The notes: generated by a model not told the origin, from the sequence alone. A DNA stretch of 64,000 nucleotides from Otatea glauca (GCA_036346275.1 CM070726.1:26447410-26511409), one strand, 5' to 3'; shown: positions 35,960 to 49,107, numbered from the stretch's first letter. Translations and numbers: made by a program.

Positions 35960-38900
35960 TAGGTAGCTTCTGAGTGGTTTCTTCCTCGAGCCCGATGTTG
36001 CCATCTACGAAAGGAGGCAACTCATCAAGCTGGTTGTACTCTTCCTCATCCACGACATTCTCAACTCCGCGATCCTTCTTTTCTCTGAAGAACTACATGG
36101 CGCTTCTTATCTGTAGGGTCGATTACATAGAAGACTTGTGCTACTTGCGCAAGAAATCGAATGATTCATCTCTCAGATCCGACATGTTCGATGTCCAAAG
36201 TAGTGAAGCCGTGCTTGTCCACCTTGACACCCTTTGGGAGTTGTACCCAACAACACGAAACATTGGGATCTTAAAAATACGATGAGTCGAGCTCCCAAAT
36301 CTCTTTATGAACCCATAGAAGCTACTTTTCTTCTTGCTGTGTTGTCATAGGCATCTATCGAACACCACTATTTTGGTAAGTGCTTTTGCTATCACGAGAT
36401 CTCGTGTAAAAGGTATATCCATTTATGTCGTATCCTTGCCATGTCAAGATTGTACTGATGGCCCTTTTGCGACCACCTCAACATGACACTCGTTTCTTTC
36501 CAGTCATATGCTCTTTGAACCAATGATTGAACAAGCGGTTATGCTCTTTTTACCCAAACCTCGATCGTCCACGATTTTCCTCTCGTAGCTTATCCTTGTG
36601 CATGTCCATATCGAGGACACCTCAATGATTTGTTGCAAAGCCGTGAAATGAGCTTTTCGAATAATCCATGATCGTAAGAATTTGTTGATTTCCTTCCAAT
36701 CGTCCCTTTCCCGGCTGACCTACCCTCATGTCGAGATCTGAGCACTCCTACCGGTTCCACCCCTCCATGTAATCCACGCAAAACTCGATAACCTCCTCGG
36801 TTGCATAACCTTCCACAATGCAGACCCTCGTACGAGATCGATTGCGTACATACTTCTTCAGATACCCATGTACCTTTGAGCAGGTACATCGATGCGAGAA
36901 TACGGGGCCACATACATTTATCTCATTCACAAGGTGAACAACGAGATGAACCATTATATCGAAAAATGATGGAGGAAATACATCTCTAGGCGGCATAGTG
37001 TCTTGACCACATCATTCTGCGATTGAGAAAGTCCGATGGGATCGATGACCTTACGTGAAATCGTGTTGAAGAAGAAACACAACCTCATGATTGCCTCTCG
37101 GACCTTTTCGGGCAAAATACCTCTAATTGCAATAGGAAGCATTTGTGTCATCATCACATGACAATCATGAGACTTCATGCGATTAACTTCAAATCTTTCA
37201 TCGATACGGTTTCTTGATGCTTGCGAATGCTTAGGACGGAACTTTCACACCATGCAAGCATTTGCAAAGTTCATTCTCTCTTTCTTGAAAGAGTGTAGCA
37301 AGTCGGGAAGGTAAAGTCTCCCTTTCCGGTGTCACGAGGATGTAGCTCAGCTCGATTTTCATATCTTCCGAGTCCCTTCGTGCCTTTAGTCCGTTCTTAG
37401 TTTTGCTAGGAATGTTCAAGAAAAGACCAATCAAGCTATCACATACATTTTCTCTCGTGCATGAGCGTCTATGCGATGTCGAACTTCTAAGTCCTTCCAA
37501 TAGGGCAAGTTCCAAAATATCGATCTCTTCTTCCATGTGGTCTTCTCGATGCGAGACCTCGATGTATTATTACTATCTCCCTTTCCAAGTACGACATTAA
37601 TATCCTTAACCATATCATATAACTTTTCCCACGACGAGGCCTTGGGGCTATACCATCCTCTTTTGTCCCGTCAATTGTTTTTTCATATTGCGGTAGGGGT
37701 GATTCTGCGAAGGAACCTACGGTGATGCATGTACACGGTTTTCCTCGAGTTATTGAGCCACACACTAGCGGTTTCATCCATGCACTGGGGCATGCTTTGG
37801 CCCCTTTATAGTAATGCGACCGGATAGGTTACGAGGGGGAAATCATTGATGGTGCAAAACAACAATGCCGTAGGATGAAGTACTCTCGCTTGTACTCATC
37901 CCATACACTGCACACCTTCGTTCCACAATATTACAAGATCTTCCACCAATGGTTGTAGGTATACATCAATATCATTGCCAGGTTGTCTCGGCCCTTGGAT
38001 AGCGGCGACATCATAATGTACTTTCGTTTCATACACAACCAAGGAGGAAGGTTGTAGATCAGAGAGTTACTGGGCCAAGTGCTATGAATACTACTCATGT
38101 TACCGAAAGGATTCATTCCATCCGTACTCAACCCAAACCTTACATTCCTCGGTTCATTCGAAGTCCATCCTAAAGAGCCTATCGATGGTTCTCCTTTGGC
38201 GCGAATCGGCAGGTGTCTCGACTTCCCATCCTTTTACGCTCTTACGAGTGCCATCGCATCGATTGGGCATGCTTTTGTTTCAAATAAACGCTTCAACCGA
38301 GGTATTACGGTAAATACCACACCACTTTAGCGGAGCCTTTCTTCACCACGGTGCCCTCATTGTCATGGCCTTTACGCTTGTATCGTGATGATTTGCACAC
38401 GGACATACATGCATGTCAGTATACTCTTTGCGATAGAGTATACAATCATTTGGACATGCATGTATTCTTTCTACTTCCAATCCCAATGGACATACAACCT
38501 TCTTAGCTAAATAAGTGGTTATCGGCAATACGTTTCCATCTGGAAGTATGTCCACTAAGAGTTGTAATAGCGCCCTGAAACTTTTATCGGACCAACCATT
38601 GCTTGCCTTCAATTTTAGAAGTGAAAGCACGGTGTGCAACTTTGTGTATTCCTCCTTGCAACCCGGGAACAAAGGTGTGTCCGAGTCGTCCAACAAACAC
38701 TTGAATTGATTAAACTCTCTCTAACTAGTGTAGTTCCCTTCTGCATCGCGCAACATCTGAGCAAGATTATTATCGTCATCAATGTCCAACCTATCCTCAT
38801 CAAATCCATAACTGATGTCAGCTGCCATAATGCCTTCTCCATCATCCAATACGTTATCACCTTCATGTATGTTTTCCTCTTCACCGTGACTTGTCCAACG

Positions 38901-39114
38901 TGTATAGCCAAGTACAAAACCTCTTGAATCAAGTGCAAGTGGATGTGCTCTTTATGTCCAAATCATTTTCTCATTCTTGCAATCAATGCATGGACAATGT
39001 ATGTACTCCGTCTTCTTGTGCAACTTGTTCTCTCAGTGACTCTAGAAAAGCAGATACCCCATCGATGTAATCTCTACTGTAATGGTTCGCATTGTACATC
39101 CATCTCAGGTCCAT
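35960..39114 (-). pseudogene. TNP2-like transposase of CACTA-B, many frameshifts
   Basis: The ATG at 39114 follows an acceptor-like ATTTTAG, as in CACTA-3. Recognisable blocks are the transposase-associated N-terminus (about 39110-38880), the TNP2 start (38700-38350, CPLGLEVERIHACPNDCILY), the central region (38330-37230, MKRKYIMMSP, WNLPYWKDLEVRH), the DUF4218 region (37180-36780, ILPEKVREAIMRLCFFFNTIS) and DUF4216 remnants to about 36000. The same protein is better preserved in CACTA-3. The reading frame breaks every 100-300 bp, so no function remains. Confidence 0.85.
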
Positions 39115-39124
39115 CTAAAATTAA

Positions 39125-39950
39125 TTAACATATAAAAATTGATTAAAAACTAATCTAATTACTTATCATCTAAATGAGCTAGATAATAAATTCATCATCT
39201 AAAAATGATGAGCATCCACCTACCAAATTAGCTAAAATTTCATATATATTAATATCCAATAATCTTAATTAAATAAATTTAATATATGTCCGCACTAATG
39301 GAACCAAATTAATAGTAATTAAAAACTAATCTGAATACTTTTCTGTAAAGAAGCTAGATAATAAATTCATCATCTAAAAATGATGAGCACCCACCTACCA
39401 AATTAACTAAAATTTCATTTATATTAATACCCAATAATCTTAATTAAATAAATTTATTATATGCAAGATGTATATGTCCGTACACTAATGGAACTAAATT
39501 AATAGTAATTAAAAACTAATCTAATTACTTATCATCTAAAAGAGCTAGATAATAAATTCATATATATGCAAGATGTATATGTCCGTACACTAATAGAACC
39601 CAATTAATAGTAATTAAAAAACCAATCTAATTACTTATCATCTAAAGGAGCTAGATAATAAATTCATCATGTATCAAATTAACTTAAAATGCAATTAATA
39701 TTAAATATATGCTTAATCATAATTCATCATCTATAAAAGGAACACAACATCATCTAATGAACCTAGCTAGGAAATAAATTCATCAACTACAAAATGGTAG
39801 CTAAATAAAAATAAACAAAATCTAAACTTTTCATCTCATCTACATATAAATCCTAATTAAACTTGGTTTAAAAATTAAATTGCAACAAGATTAACACAAA
39901 TCAAGAGAGGAGAAAAAATAACTCACCAAGGAACAACTAGAGGAAGTACA
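39125..39950 (-). repeat. Tandem repeat inside the TNP2 leader intron (CACTA-B)
   Basis: At least four imperfect copies of an AT-rich unit, marked by AGCTAGATAATAAATTCAT near 39177, 39352, 39545 and 39648. It is the same unit as at 60725-61680 in CACTA-3. Confidence 0.8.
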
Positions 39951-40038
39951 AGCACAAGAATTGGAGAAAACGAAATCTGAAATTTAGAAGTTTTGGTTTG
40001 CTCTCGGGAAGAAGAAGACCAGTGCTGCTACTGACCAC

Positions 40039-40048
40039 CTATTTATAG
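40039..40048 (-). promoter_or_regulatory. TATA box of CACTA-B TNP2
   Basis: Minus strand CTATAAATAG just inside the 5' array. Identical in CACTA-3 at 60335-60344. Confidence 0.7.
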
Positions 40049-40054
40049 GCAATA

Positions 40055-40465
40055 TTATTAGTAGCGGTTTTTAACTAAAACCGCCACTGATAACATTATC
40101 TGTGGCGGTTCTATCCTCGAACCGCCACTGATAATTCATTATCGATGGCGGTTCGAGGATAGAACCGCCATCGATAACAAATACATTATCGATGGCGGTT
40201 GGAGGCTAGCACCGCCATCGATAACCTAGTTATCAGTGACGGTTCTAGCCTCCAACCGCCACTGATAATGTATTTGTTATCAGTGGCGGTTCTATCCTCG
40301 AACCGCCACTGATAATTAATTATCAGTGGTGGTTCGAGGATAGAACCGCTACTGATATTTTTCCCGCCATTTTTGAAATATAACCGCCACTGATAATTAT
40401 CTTTGTGGCGGTTCGAAAAAACCACCACAAATAGACCGTCACCTATTGCAGGTTTTGGCGTAGTG
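40055..40465 (-). repeat. 5' sub-terminal array of CACTA-B
   Basis: Hairpin units of GGCGGTT/AACCGCC with TTATC/GATAA flanks. Several arms read ATCGATGG/CCATCGAT in place of ATCAGTGG/CCACTGAT, on both arms of the same hairpin. Confidence 0.88.
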
Positions 40466-42540
40466 TTGGTTGGCCGAAGTAGTTCGGGCTCTCCTTTCGA
40501 GGTTTGCTCTATGGAGTGCCCACACCGAGGTGTTGGGAAAAACACTTACCAATATAACGGTGTACGCCATGTCTATGGGAAGTTCCAACATTTCTATCCT
40601 CTGAGTTCTTCCATCATATCATGGGTTTTATCGTCCCGGTGCTGGTGCAAAGTTAACTTAGATAATGTAAAGGTTTTCGTCATGAACATTCTGGCCACAC
40701 ACCAAAGGTGCGTGAAACATGCGGCGAAAAGAAAAGGTCATGACTTGTGGGTAAAGTTGTAAACCTCTGTAGAGTGTAAATCTAATCGATTAGCCATCCC
40801 CTCGGTCATGGAAAACTTGGTGAACTTGCACTAGTTAAATGTTTTGTTATTTTCTAAAATGGGTTTGGTCTGATCTTGTTTTAGCAGCTGTTGCTTTATG
40901 TCAAAGGACCGACATTGTTGGATTCTATTTCTGGATTATTCGATGCTCACGAAGGGTTGTGAGTATTACTTATGTTTTACTTATTTCATATCAGTCAACT
41001 TGCTTTTACAAATTCCGTTTACAAATAACTTGATTTTACAATACAAATTCTGCTTTATGCAAATTAACTGTAGTAGCCTCCTTTGAATTGACCTGCATAT
41101 ATTATAGGTTTTGCTAAAGTCTTGCGGAGTACGAAAGTACTCACCCTTGCTTATATGTTATTTTTAGGTGGATAAGTTAGCGAAGCTCCGAAGTTTTCCT
41201 TTCCGTCGCAGGTTGCGGGATTTTCCTTCATTGCGATCTTTCTAAGGATTACGCCTTGTCAGTTGCCTGCGGGTTCGGATTGGCACACTACAAGACTTTG
41301 CTTCTTTTGCTGCTGAAATCTCTGAGTTACGAAGTCTTTCTTTGTATAATAGTTTCCGCTTAATAATATTTATTGTATGGTTGTGATTCCAATTGGTGTG
41401 TATCTGCGTACTAGCTACTGATCATGGGACTAGTACGGAATGCACATTAGATTTCCATTTTTACAGGTATGTAAAAATGGGGGTCGTTGCATAGCCCTAC
41501 CATCTCGTGCGCCATGGCCAGCTCATACTCATTCTGCACTCGCCCGCGCCGGAGCTCCGCTGGAGCGTCGTCGCCGGCGCGCCCTAGCCGAGCCTTTGCT
41601 TCGGTGTGGCTGGCGAGTAGGCCCGCATGGTCAGTCAAACTCATTTGAGTGCAGAGTAAATTAAATGGCACAATACGCTTTCCGCTATGCGAAAGCGTAT
41701 TTTCTGATTTCCAGAATTTTGTATATCCGAAATGATTCAACTATCTGTAACTTTTGTATTATAACTCCAAATGAAATGAAACGAATTTCTATATTCCTAT
41801 AAAATTAATTATCTTCAGAATATGCAATAATATTTTGAAAATGATCGCTGGGTGAATTTGAAATTCAAATTTGTATAAAACGCCTAAAGATATGCTACAT
41901 ATAAAAATATTGCAAACGAACTTAGAATTGAATGAAACCAATTTTAATAAAATTCTTATGCTTCCAGCAACTCAAATATATAAAAATATTAAGTCTCCAT
42001 TTTGTTTGAATCATTTTCTGTTAAAGATTATTTTCAATACATTAAATATTCAAAAATGCATAATCTGAGTGAACGAAATATAAAATGAGTAAAAATGATT
42101 TATGTATACTAGCATGTCAGTAGGACTTCTAAATATGTTAAAATATTTAAATAATGATCTTCATTTGAATTGTCTCATGAATAAGATGTGATCCTAATGT
42201 ACAAGGTGAAGATATATTTATAAGCATATACAGATTGTATAGTGACTAGCAGTATTACACATATGTGTAAATGCATGCATATGGTTCAGAATGGATCAAG
42301 AAACTAATTTACTGCTGTTGAAGTGTTCTGAATATAACAATAATTGCATGTGCGAAAACTTAATTGGCATGAAGACCATAAGCTCTATCTGTATAAAAGA
42401 ATATGTATATATAATAAAAAGTGAAGTCATGAGTCATGAATAAATCAGACATTACATAATCAGACTATATGATGTAGCAAAGTCATTAAAAGGGGTTATA
42501 GCTTATGCTTGAGTCTCTTAACCGAAATATGCCATCCTGT

Positions 42541-42585
42541 GATATATATATACACATATATATATACATATATATATATATATAG
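42541..42585. repeat. TA-rich microsatellite
   Basis: TATATA/CATATA run inside LTR A. Confidence 0.85.
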
Positions 42586-45498
42586 TTAAGAATAAAAAAT
42601 ATATGTATAAAACCTCATAAATTGAGTAGCAGAATAGGTAGAGCTAATCTTAGCATATTCTTAAAGACAAGATCGTAATCGTTGGCAAAAAGGAGTTAAT
42701 TTGAATTAAGTATATGAAGCCCTTAAATGTTCATATGCTTATAAACCATCGCGGCCAAAATCAAAATAATGCAAAGCCAGTTTTAATACACTTTTAGGAT
42801 CATACCCTATTAATGCCCTAAAAATGGTTAAATAATCTTATATGGTGCGGTCGCAAACTTAAGTCGGAAACCGAACCTTTATCGTGTATATTTTAGAAAC
42901 ACTTAAGCCTTTTCGGTAGCTCATAAAACATCTCGTCTAAATGCAAATACTATGAAGATCAGTTTAGAAATGCTCTTTAGTATATGGACTATCATATTCT
43001 TGAAAATTATTTTATTTACGACTTGATGTTCATCTGAATCCAGCTAGTGCAATAACCCTAAGTGTTAATCATACACTTCACCTTTCTAATCTGGTTCCTT
43101 ATAGCGTAACCCTTAATATCATATAAGCTATTTCAACAATGAATATAATGTCTAGTCTAAGCACTAAAATATATGAAATCAGCTTAAGAACGTTCTTCAA
43201 AGTAAATACTACCTTATTCTGAAGAAATGATTTTATTTCATCATGTTTTGTATATAAATCCTATTAGCCAAATAACCTAAAGTATTATGATTTGTGAACT
43301 TCATAATATGAATAAGCAAACTTTGTAATAATGAAGAAATCTATAGTTGAGATATTTGTACCATCAGAACCTTCTTAAGCCATGAGTATAAAATCCAGTA
43401 ACCTAACTTAACAAATCTAGTATATTTGAAAACACTTATGGTGCAGAATCAATTAAAAAGGTTAAGTGCTATTCATTCATATCATGGAACATAATGAACT
43501 AATGTCTTAGTTCTATTAATCCAAATAACTTTAGCATCTAGAATTCGAAGTTATAAATACAAGAATTCATAATTTTAGCCTCTTGAATTCATAAAAACAA
43601 GAATAGGTAATCTATAAAAGAATAGATAATCTATAAAGGAAATCGTGCATCGCTCAACATAAAAGCCATTAACAATATGAATGTATAATTAACTAAACCA
43701 TGAGATCTTGAAATCATTCAATCCAAACCCTAAAATATTCCTGTTTTCTTCAATGAGCCTTTATTTGGTGTTCTGTCTATTTTCTGTTGCCCTTATTAAA
43801 GTTTGTTATTTGTTATATTTCCGATTGAACGACGTGTAGAATCCGATGTCATTAACTCCATCATCGACTCCATCAGCCGTGACCTCGACCTCGTTGTAAG
43901 CAATAAATAAATAAGCAAGGCAAGCACCCCCTTTGATCATATTGATCCCAGTATTTAATTTGCATTGTGTTTATTAAAATGTTTCATGCATGATTATTTT
44001 TCTTTAATTCGCTATTTTGTGGTACTGGTAGATATACCTGTTGTTTCATGAAATCTCCTTGATAAATACTGACATGTGAACCTTGATAACCATAGATTAA
44101 GGATAGACATTACTTAATGTTATCATAGGTATATGCGATTACATTTTAACCATGCTTAGCCATGCTTTAGAACCAACGATGTAAATGATCAGGTCAAAAT
44201 TGTTTCTTGAGAAATGGAAAATGTTAGATATGACACTGTTGGTTACTGGTATTTTGTTTAAAACCCCAAAATCAAAACTATGGGTTTGACGCGAGCGATT
44301 ATTGGCAATAGCCGGTTGTGCAGAGGGAAATGCACGTCGTGTAGGGTGAAGTATCGCCCGTGTCATAGTAAGGACCGAGCAATGGGACGCTATTGATCTA
44401 AAAAATCCGTACAACCACAAGTGTTGGGATGGGGCAACCTTAAATCAATTAAGTTATCTAGTTTAACTTTGCACATTGGTAGGCCGAAGTAGTATGAGCA
44501 CTCCTTTGAAGTTTGCTCGAAGGGGTGCCCTCACTGAGGTGTTGGGAGCCACACTTGCCAATACAACGGTGTACGCCATGACTATGAGAAGTTCCAATAT
44601 TTCTATGCATTGAGTTATTCCATCATATGATGGGTTTAACGTCCCGGTGCTGGTGCAAAGTTAACCTAGGTAATGTAAAGGTTTTCGTCATGAATATTCT
44701 GGCCACACGCCAAAGGTGCGTAAAACATGTGGCAAAAAGAAAAGGTCATGATTTGTGGGTAAAGTTGTACACTTCTGCAGAGTGTAAATCTAATCGATTA
44801 GCCGCGTCCACGGTCAAGGACACTTGTTGAAGTCATTCCAATGTTAGATTTGGTATTTTCTAAAGATGGGTTTTAGTTTGAAACCTGTTTAGCAACTGTC
44901 ACTTTATGCCAAAGGGCCGACATTGTTGGATTTCATTATCTGGATTATTCGTTGCTCGCGAAGGGTTGTGAGTATTACTTATGCTTTATTTATTTCTTAT
45001 CAGTCAAACTTGCTGTTACAAATTCCGTTTGCAAATGACAATTTGATTTAAAATTTCAATTCCGCTTTATGAAAATTAACTGTAGAAGCCTTTCCTTTGA
45101 AATGACCTGCATATATTATAGGTTTTGCTAAAGTCTTGCGGAGTACGTAAAGTACTTACCCTTACTTATATGTTGTTTTTAGGTGGAAAAGTTAGCGAAG
45201 CTTCGAAGGTTTCTTTCGTCGCCGGTTGCGGGATTTTCATCAACATGATCTTTCTAGGGATTATTCCTTGTCAGTTGCCTACGGGTTGGATTGGCACACT
45301 ACAAGACTTTGCTTCTTTTGCTGTTATATGCTCTGAGTTGTAAGGTTTCTTTATATAATAGTTTCCGCTTGATAATTGTTGTATGGTTGTGATTCCAATC
45401 GTTGAAAATGTGCGTATTAGCCACTGATCATGGGACTAATATTGTATGCGCATTAGATTTTTAATTCTATATTTATGCAAAAATAGGGGTTGTTACAG

Positions 45499-45865
45499 TT
45501 ATTATGAGAGTTTCAGGCAAAAAATCAATAACTTTTGCTAATCTATGCTGGATTTGCTTATGCATCATTCCTTTCTCCTTCCAATCAAGCCGAGATGGTG
45601 ATGATCATTTGTGCGTGCATGATTCATGGACCGATTTTTTTTTTCTTCAGAGTTTGAAACCTTGAGATCTTGCTCACGAAAACATAGTCGAGTACATTTT
45701 CTGTATACACCTGACGTATCACTCTGAATATATATTGAAGAACTTCAAAATTAATGCAAGGTATGTGTCATTTTCTCTCGTACATGAATTTTTTTTTCAC
45801 AACCATCTTAATCTTTATATAAAGTCAAAATATGGCTTATATTTTTCAATAGAGAGAGTAGTATT
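45499..45865. other. Spacer between LTR A and CACTA-R
   Basis: Unique-looking sequence of the pre-insertion locus. Before the insertions it would have joined 12517-13498. A T-rich tract followed by CAG at about 45650 resembles a splice acceptor, but no coding frame supports an exon. Confidence 0.45.
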
Positions 45866-46115
45866 CACTACGGCGGATCGGGCATTCACAAGCGGTTCGA
45901 AACCGCTTTCAGAAACGGTTTTAGAACCGCTTGTAAGCAACCGGGAGTGATACCCCGTCGGGTATCACAAGCGGTTCCCCGAACCGCTTGTGGTTCGACA
46001 TTTCCACAAGCGGTTGGTGTTACCAACCATTTGTGGAGAGGTTCTCTCCAAAAGCGGTTGGTGTTACCAACCACTCGGTTGGAGTTATCAACCGCTTGTG
46101 AAGAGTCTGACAGCG
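45866..46115 (-). repeat. 3' sub-terminal array of CACTA-R
   Basis: CACAAGCGGTT/AACCGCTTGTG hairpins, the mirror of 21466-21720. Confidence 0.9.
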
Positions 46116-46349
46116 TAGCGTTTTGATTATATTCAATATAGAATACGTTTTCAGAGGGGTTTTTGATATAGATTTTGACAATTAAAATAAATAGAACTTC
46201 ATGAGTTTTTTGACACACTTAAATATATGTATATTAGTCATGAGTATTCATTCAGATAATTACAGACTAAAAAATGAACAAGTTGATGAACACATGAAAT
46301 AATAAGCAACTTTTACAAGTTTCAAAGAAGAAAAGGGCGAATCTAGAGC

Positions 46350-49107
46350 TCATTTTTTGCGTGCGTCGCTCTTTGTGCCCTTGGTCGACGTTGATGTCAG
46401 TTCACCTGTCCTTATTTCAGGACAATCTCTCCAACCATTTGCGTGGAACTCGTCTTTGGTGGATACAATCTAAATCGACAATAAAGCCGATGAGTTGTTC
46501 TTGGATTCTTTGCAACCGGTGCGGCAGGATCACGCCTTGCTCATCGATGTTGGGCTGACAAAGCGGGAGGTAAATAAATCTCTGGACATGTAATTATTAA
46601 AGTGTAAGTACTAAAAAATTGACATGTGCACACTACCTCGGCGTTGGTTGTCGGCACATCACCGTGGGTAATACTTTGCATATAGTAGCACACATAATAG
46701 CCACATAAGTTGTTTCCACCCGTCTGTTGTAGAACCTGCGATGAAATTTGAAAAGAACACGATTAATATTGGGATGAAAAACTGTTACGGCATATTAATA
46801 TTCTTTAATACGTACTCGAGTGCTTAATTGTACATCAAATTCGTTCTCGAAATCTCCTTGTTGCTTCTTTCGAAACCGTGCGAATGCCCTGTGTGATGCG
46901 TTAGTATGAATGGTAATTATCAGAGTTGGAATTAGCAAGGTATTTCAATATATAATAAGGAAAACTATCGTATATATATGTGCTATATACTTGTTTAGGG
47001 TGTCAATGATAAATTGATATTTTTTAACCGGAGTCCTTTTTGAGTCTTGAACAATGATCTGGCTGCTATCAAGCTTGATGAAAAGAAGGATCCAGCGAAA
47101 CCTATTCATGTATTGCAACATATATGTAACTAGCTAGTAGTATTATAAATGCCTTGGAAAATATAAGAACGAGAGGTTGTATATATACGTACTCGAAGTT
47201 GAAGGGCAGAAGTATGTACGGTTTGTAGTGCTGTCCCAAGAATGCATCGAGAATGTAATCTTCAACATCCTTTCGGTTGTATCCAAAGATGAACTCGTTA
47301 ACAATCTCTGGGTCGATGAAGCACACGTTGAAGATATTCTCTTTTCTACATCGTTGTATCTCCATTCTACATAGAAAGGTATAAGTTTAAGAGTTGCAAT
47401 TTTATTGTACTAGGAAGCACACGGTAAAGGTATGAGCTTGACACTTACAGGCACCAGCAGCTCATGAGAGACACGTTGATGGAGTCGGCATGGTAAATAT
47501 TTTATAAGTCGTCAAATTCGAGCCATATGGTGTTGTCCCCGCGATAAAAATCATCTTCTTTGATACGGAGGGGGAACATCGTTCTTCCTTGAGCGGACTC
47601 TGTCATGTACCATTCGTGAAATTGCCGCATCTTGGTTGGCAGATCCTTTATCTCATTTGGGTCAATCAGCTCCCGGCCCAACTGAAATTGCCATCTGACC
47701 TTTGTTGCCATTGGGATATCATCTGCTAATCCAAGAGATGCAGCTGTGGAACTGAGTCCTGCCTCCTTCATAAACCTCTCGAGGTCCTCCTGATCTTGGT
47801 CTCTCTTCTTCTTCTTTGCCGCCGCCGCCTGACCACATTTATTTTTCTGTGTAGCCTTAATTATTGTCCGTTCATAGTTGGATGGCACAGGTAGCGACTT
47901 TGCACGGCATGTCGCGAAGTGTTCCGCCGCTTTTGCATCAGTTGGTACCTTTGGCTCTACCTTCTTTTTGGCGAAGTGTGCAGCCATACGCTTTAGTGAC
48001 GCGTCACTCTCCTCCTTATTCATATCATATGCCCTCTTTGGAGGTTCCTTTACCTTGGTCGATCGGCTGGACTCCGACTTCTTGGGAGCAGGTGGGGGAG
48101 CCTTAATTCTGTTATTGAGCTTCTTCCTCGGAGGAGATGGTGGAGGAGTGGTTTTCCTTGGGGGGTTCTTTTTTGTTTGAGATGCTGGTGGTGGAGTAGG
48201 GCTTCTGCGTGGAGCGGGTGGTGGAGGAGGCGTCTTTGTGTTTCTTGGCGAGGCATTGCGTGGCGGTGACGCGGAGGAGGCGTGGGTTGCCGTGTTGGAG
48301 ATGACGCGTCCACAAGCGGTGGAAATATGATGTACCGTTTGCGCCAAAGGATGATATTGTGGAGGGCCTGTCCAAGCTTGGTCACGTCGTCGCCTCCAGT
48401 AATATCGAGGTGAAGTTCTTCAAATCCGCTCAGCACCTCCTCCACCGCGACCTTTGAGTAACCCGGGGGTATCTCGTTGCAGTGGAACATCTGGCCCGGC
48501 TCCACCGGATATGCCATGCCGTAAGCCACCTTGGTGGAGAGGTTACGCGCATCAACGTGTAGCTCACACTGGCGGCGAACCCTTATGTCATCCACGGGAT
48601 AACGGGCTAGCAAGTTGTCCGCTTCAGGGGCCCCGGTGGACGCGCAGCTACTTCGCCGTGCGGAGGGACTGATCACGGTGTCCGGCTGATTGCTCGGAAC
48701 TAGTCCTTGAAGCTTGCTGAGGGCAATTTGTACTTGTTGCGCAACTATGTCGCCGATGCTTGCCTGGGTTGCTCTGAGCTCTTGTTCCAATTGGTACACT
48801 TTACGTGATTCTCTTGTTTTGTTTCTATGCCGGCTCCTGTACGTATGTGCATCCTTAGCGAAACCATACTTCCACGGCGTCAGCTTGCCCATACCTCGTG
48901 TCCGTCCTGGGTGCTCAGGGTTTTCAAGGGCATGTGTTAGCTCATCATTCTCCCATCTCATCACCAATGTACTGCTCGAGGCGCTCGGCGACTTGTACAA
49001 TCCTTTGGCCAGCCTCATGTACTCCTGGTGCCATCACCAAACTGCCGTCATCTGAAATGCTCCCCCCATGACCCATGAACCAATTGCGTAGGCGCTGTTC
49101 CCCCACT
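46350..49107 (-). pseudogene. CACTA second gene: DUF8039-like plus Ulp1-like protease (CACTA-R)
   Basis: Minus-strand parts: coiled region and DUF8039-like part at 49018-48400 (KVYQLEQELRATQASIG, DVTKLGQALHNIILW); frame change; proline-rich and basic linker with a helical block at 48347-47502 (ERFMKEAGLSSTAASLG, EWYMTESAQGRTMF). Then come short exons with GT-AG borders: to about 47456, then 47374-47191, 47101-46990 and about 46890-46350, ending SDARKK. The C48-type Cys block (NLCGYYVCYY) is at about 46705. The residue before the conserved Trp at about 47095 reads Arg, not the catalytic His. Ulp1-type domains in CACTA genes are known; their role in transposition is unclear. Confidence 0.8.

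Larger units (their letters stand above)
32964..40465 (-). mobile_element. CACTA transposon 'CACTA-B', 7.5 kb, decayed
   Basis: Both ends show CACTAC/GTAGTG, with a TTG duplication (32961-32963 and 40466-40468). The uninterrupted LTR A copy (about 44475) shows the empty site. The right end (minus 5' end) reads CACTACGCCAAAACCTGC, identical to the start of CACTA-3, so the two are one family. The left end after CACTAC is different. A broken TNP2 gene runs on the minus strand. Three sub-terminal-type arrays are present instead of two, suggesting a composite element. Confidence 0.9.
28620..41491 (+). mobile_element. Solo LTR 'B' of the gypsy family, inserted in LTR A and split by CACTA-B
   Basis: Starts TGTAACATCGC at 28620 and ends GGGGGTCGTTGCA at 41491, with the perfect duplication TAGCC (28615-28619 and 41492-41496). 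LTR sequence occupies 28620-32963 and 40466-41491, about 5.37 kb, equal to the 5' LTR at 7144-12516. CTATAAATA near 29793 is its TATA box. 30450-32960 is AT-rich and non-coding. Confidence 0.93.
21727..45498 (+). mobile_element. Solo LTR 'A' of the gypsy family, split by nested insertions
   Basis: Starts TGTAACATCCCG at 21727 and ends GGGTTGTTACA at 45498, with the perfect duplication GTTAT on both sides (21722-21726 and 45499-45503). The LTR itself occupies 21727-23560, 28438-28619 and 41492-45498, about 6.0 kb in all. The gaps are a copia element and solo LTR B. No primer site or coding region follows, so it is a solo LTR. Its GC-rich promoter part is at 22560-23560, with CTATAAATA near 23275. 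41750-45490 is AT-rich and non-coding, with a TA microsatellite at 42541-42585. Confidence 0.92.

Noticed and set aside
41492..45498. A separate truncated LTR next to LTR B
   Set aside because: The TAGCC duplication shows it is the continuation of LTR A after LTR B was inserted.
45499..45515. Degenerate primer-binding site after LTR A (resembles TTGGTATCAGAGC)
   Set aside because: It begins with the GTTAT target duplication found on the other side of LTR A, so it is flanking DNA.
46350..49107. Host SUMO protease gene
   Set aside because: It is inside a CACTA element with defined ends, is repeated in CACTA-L, and is frameshifted.
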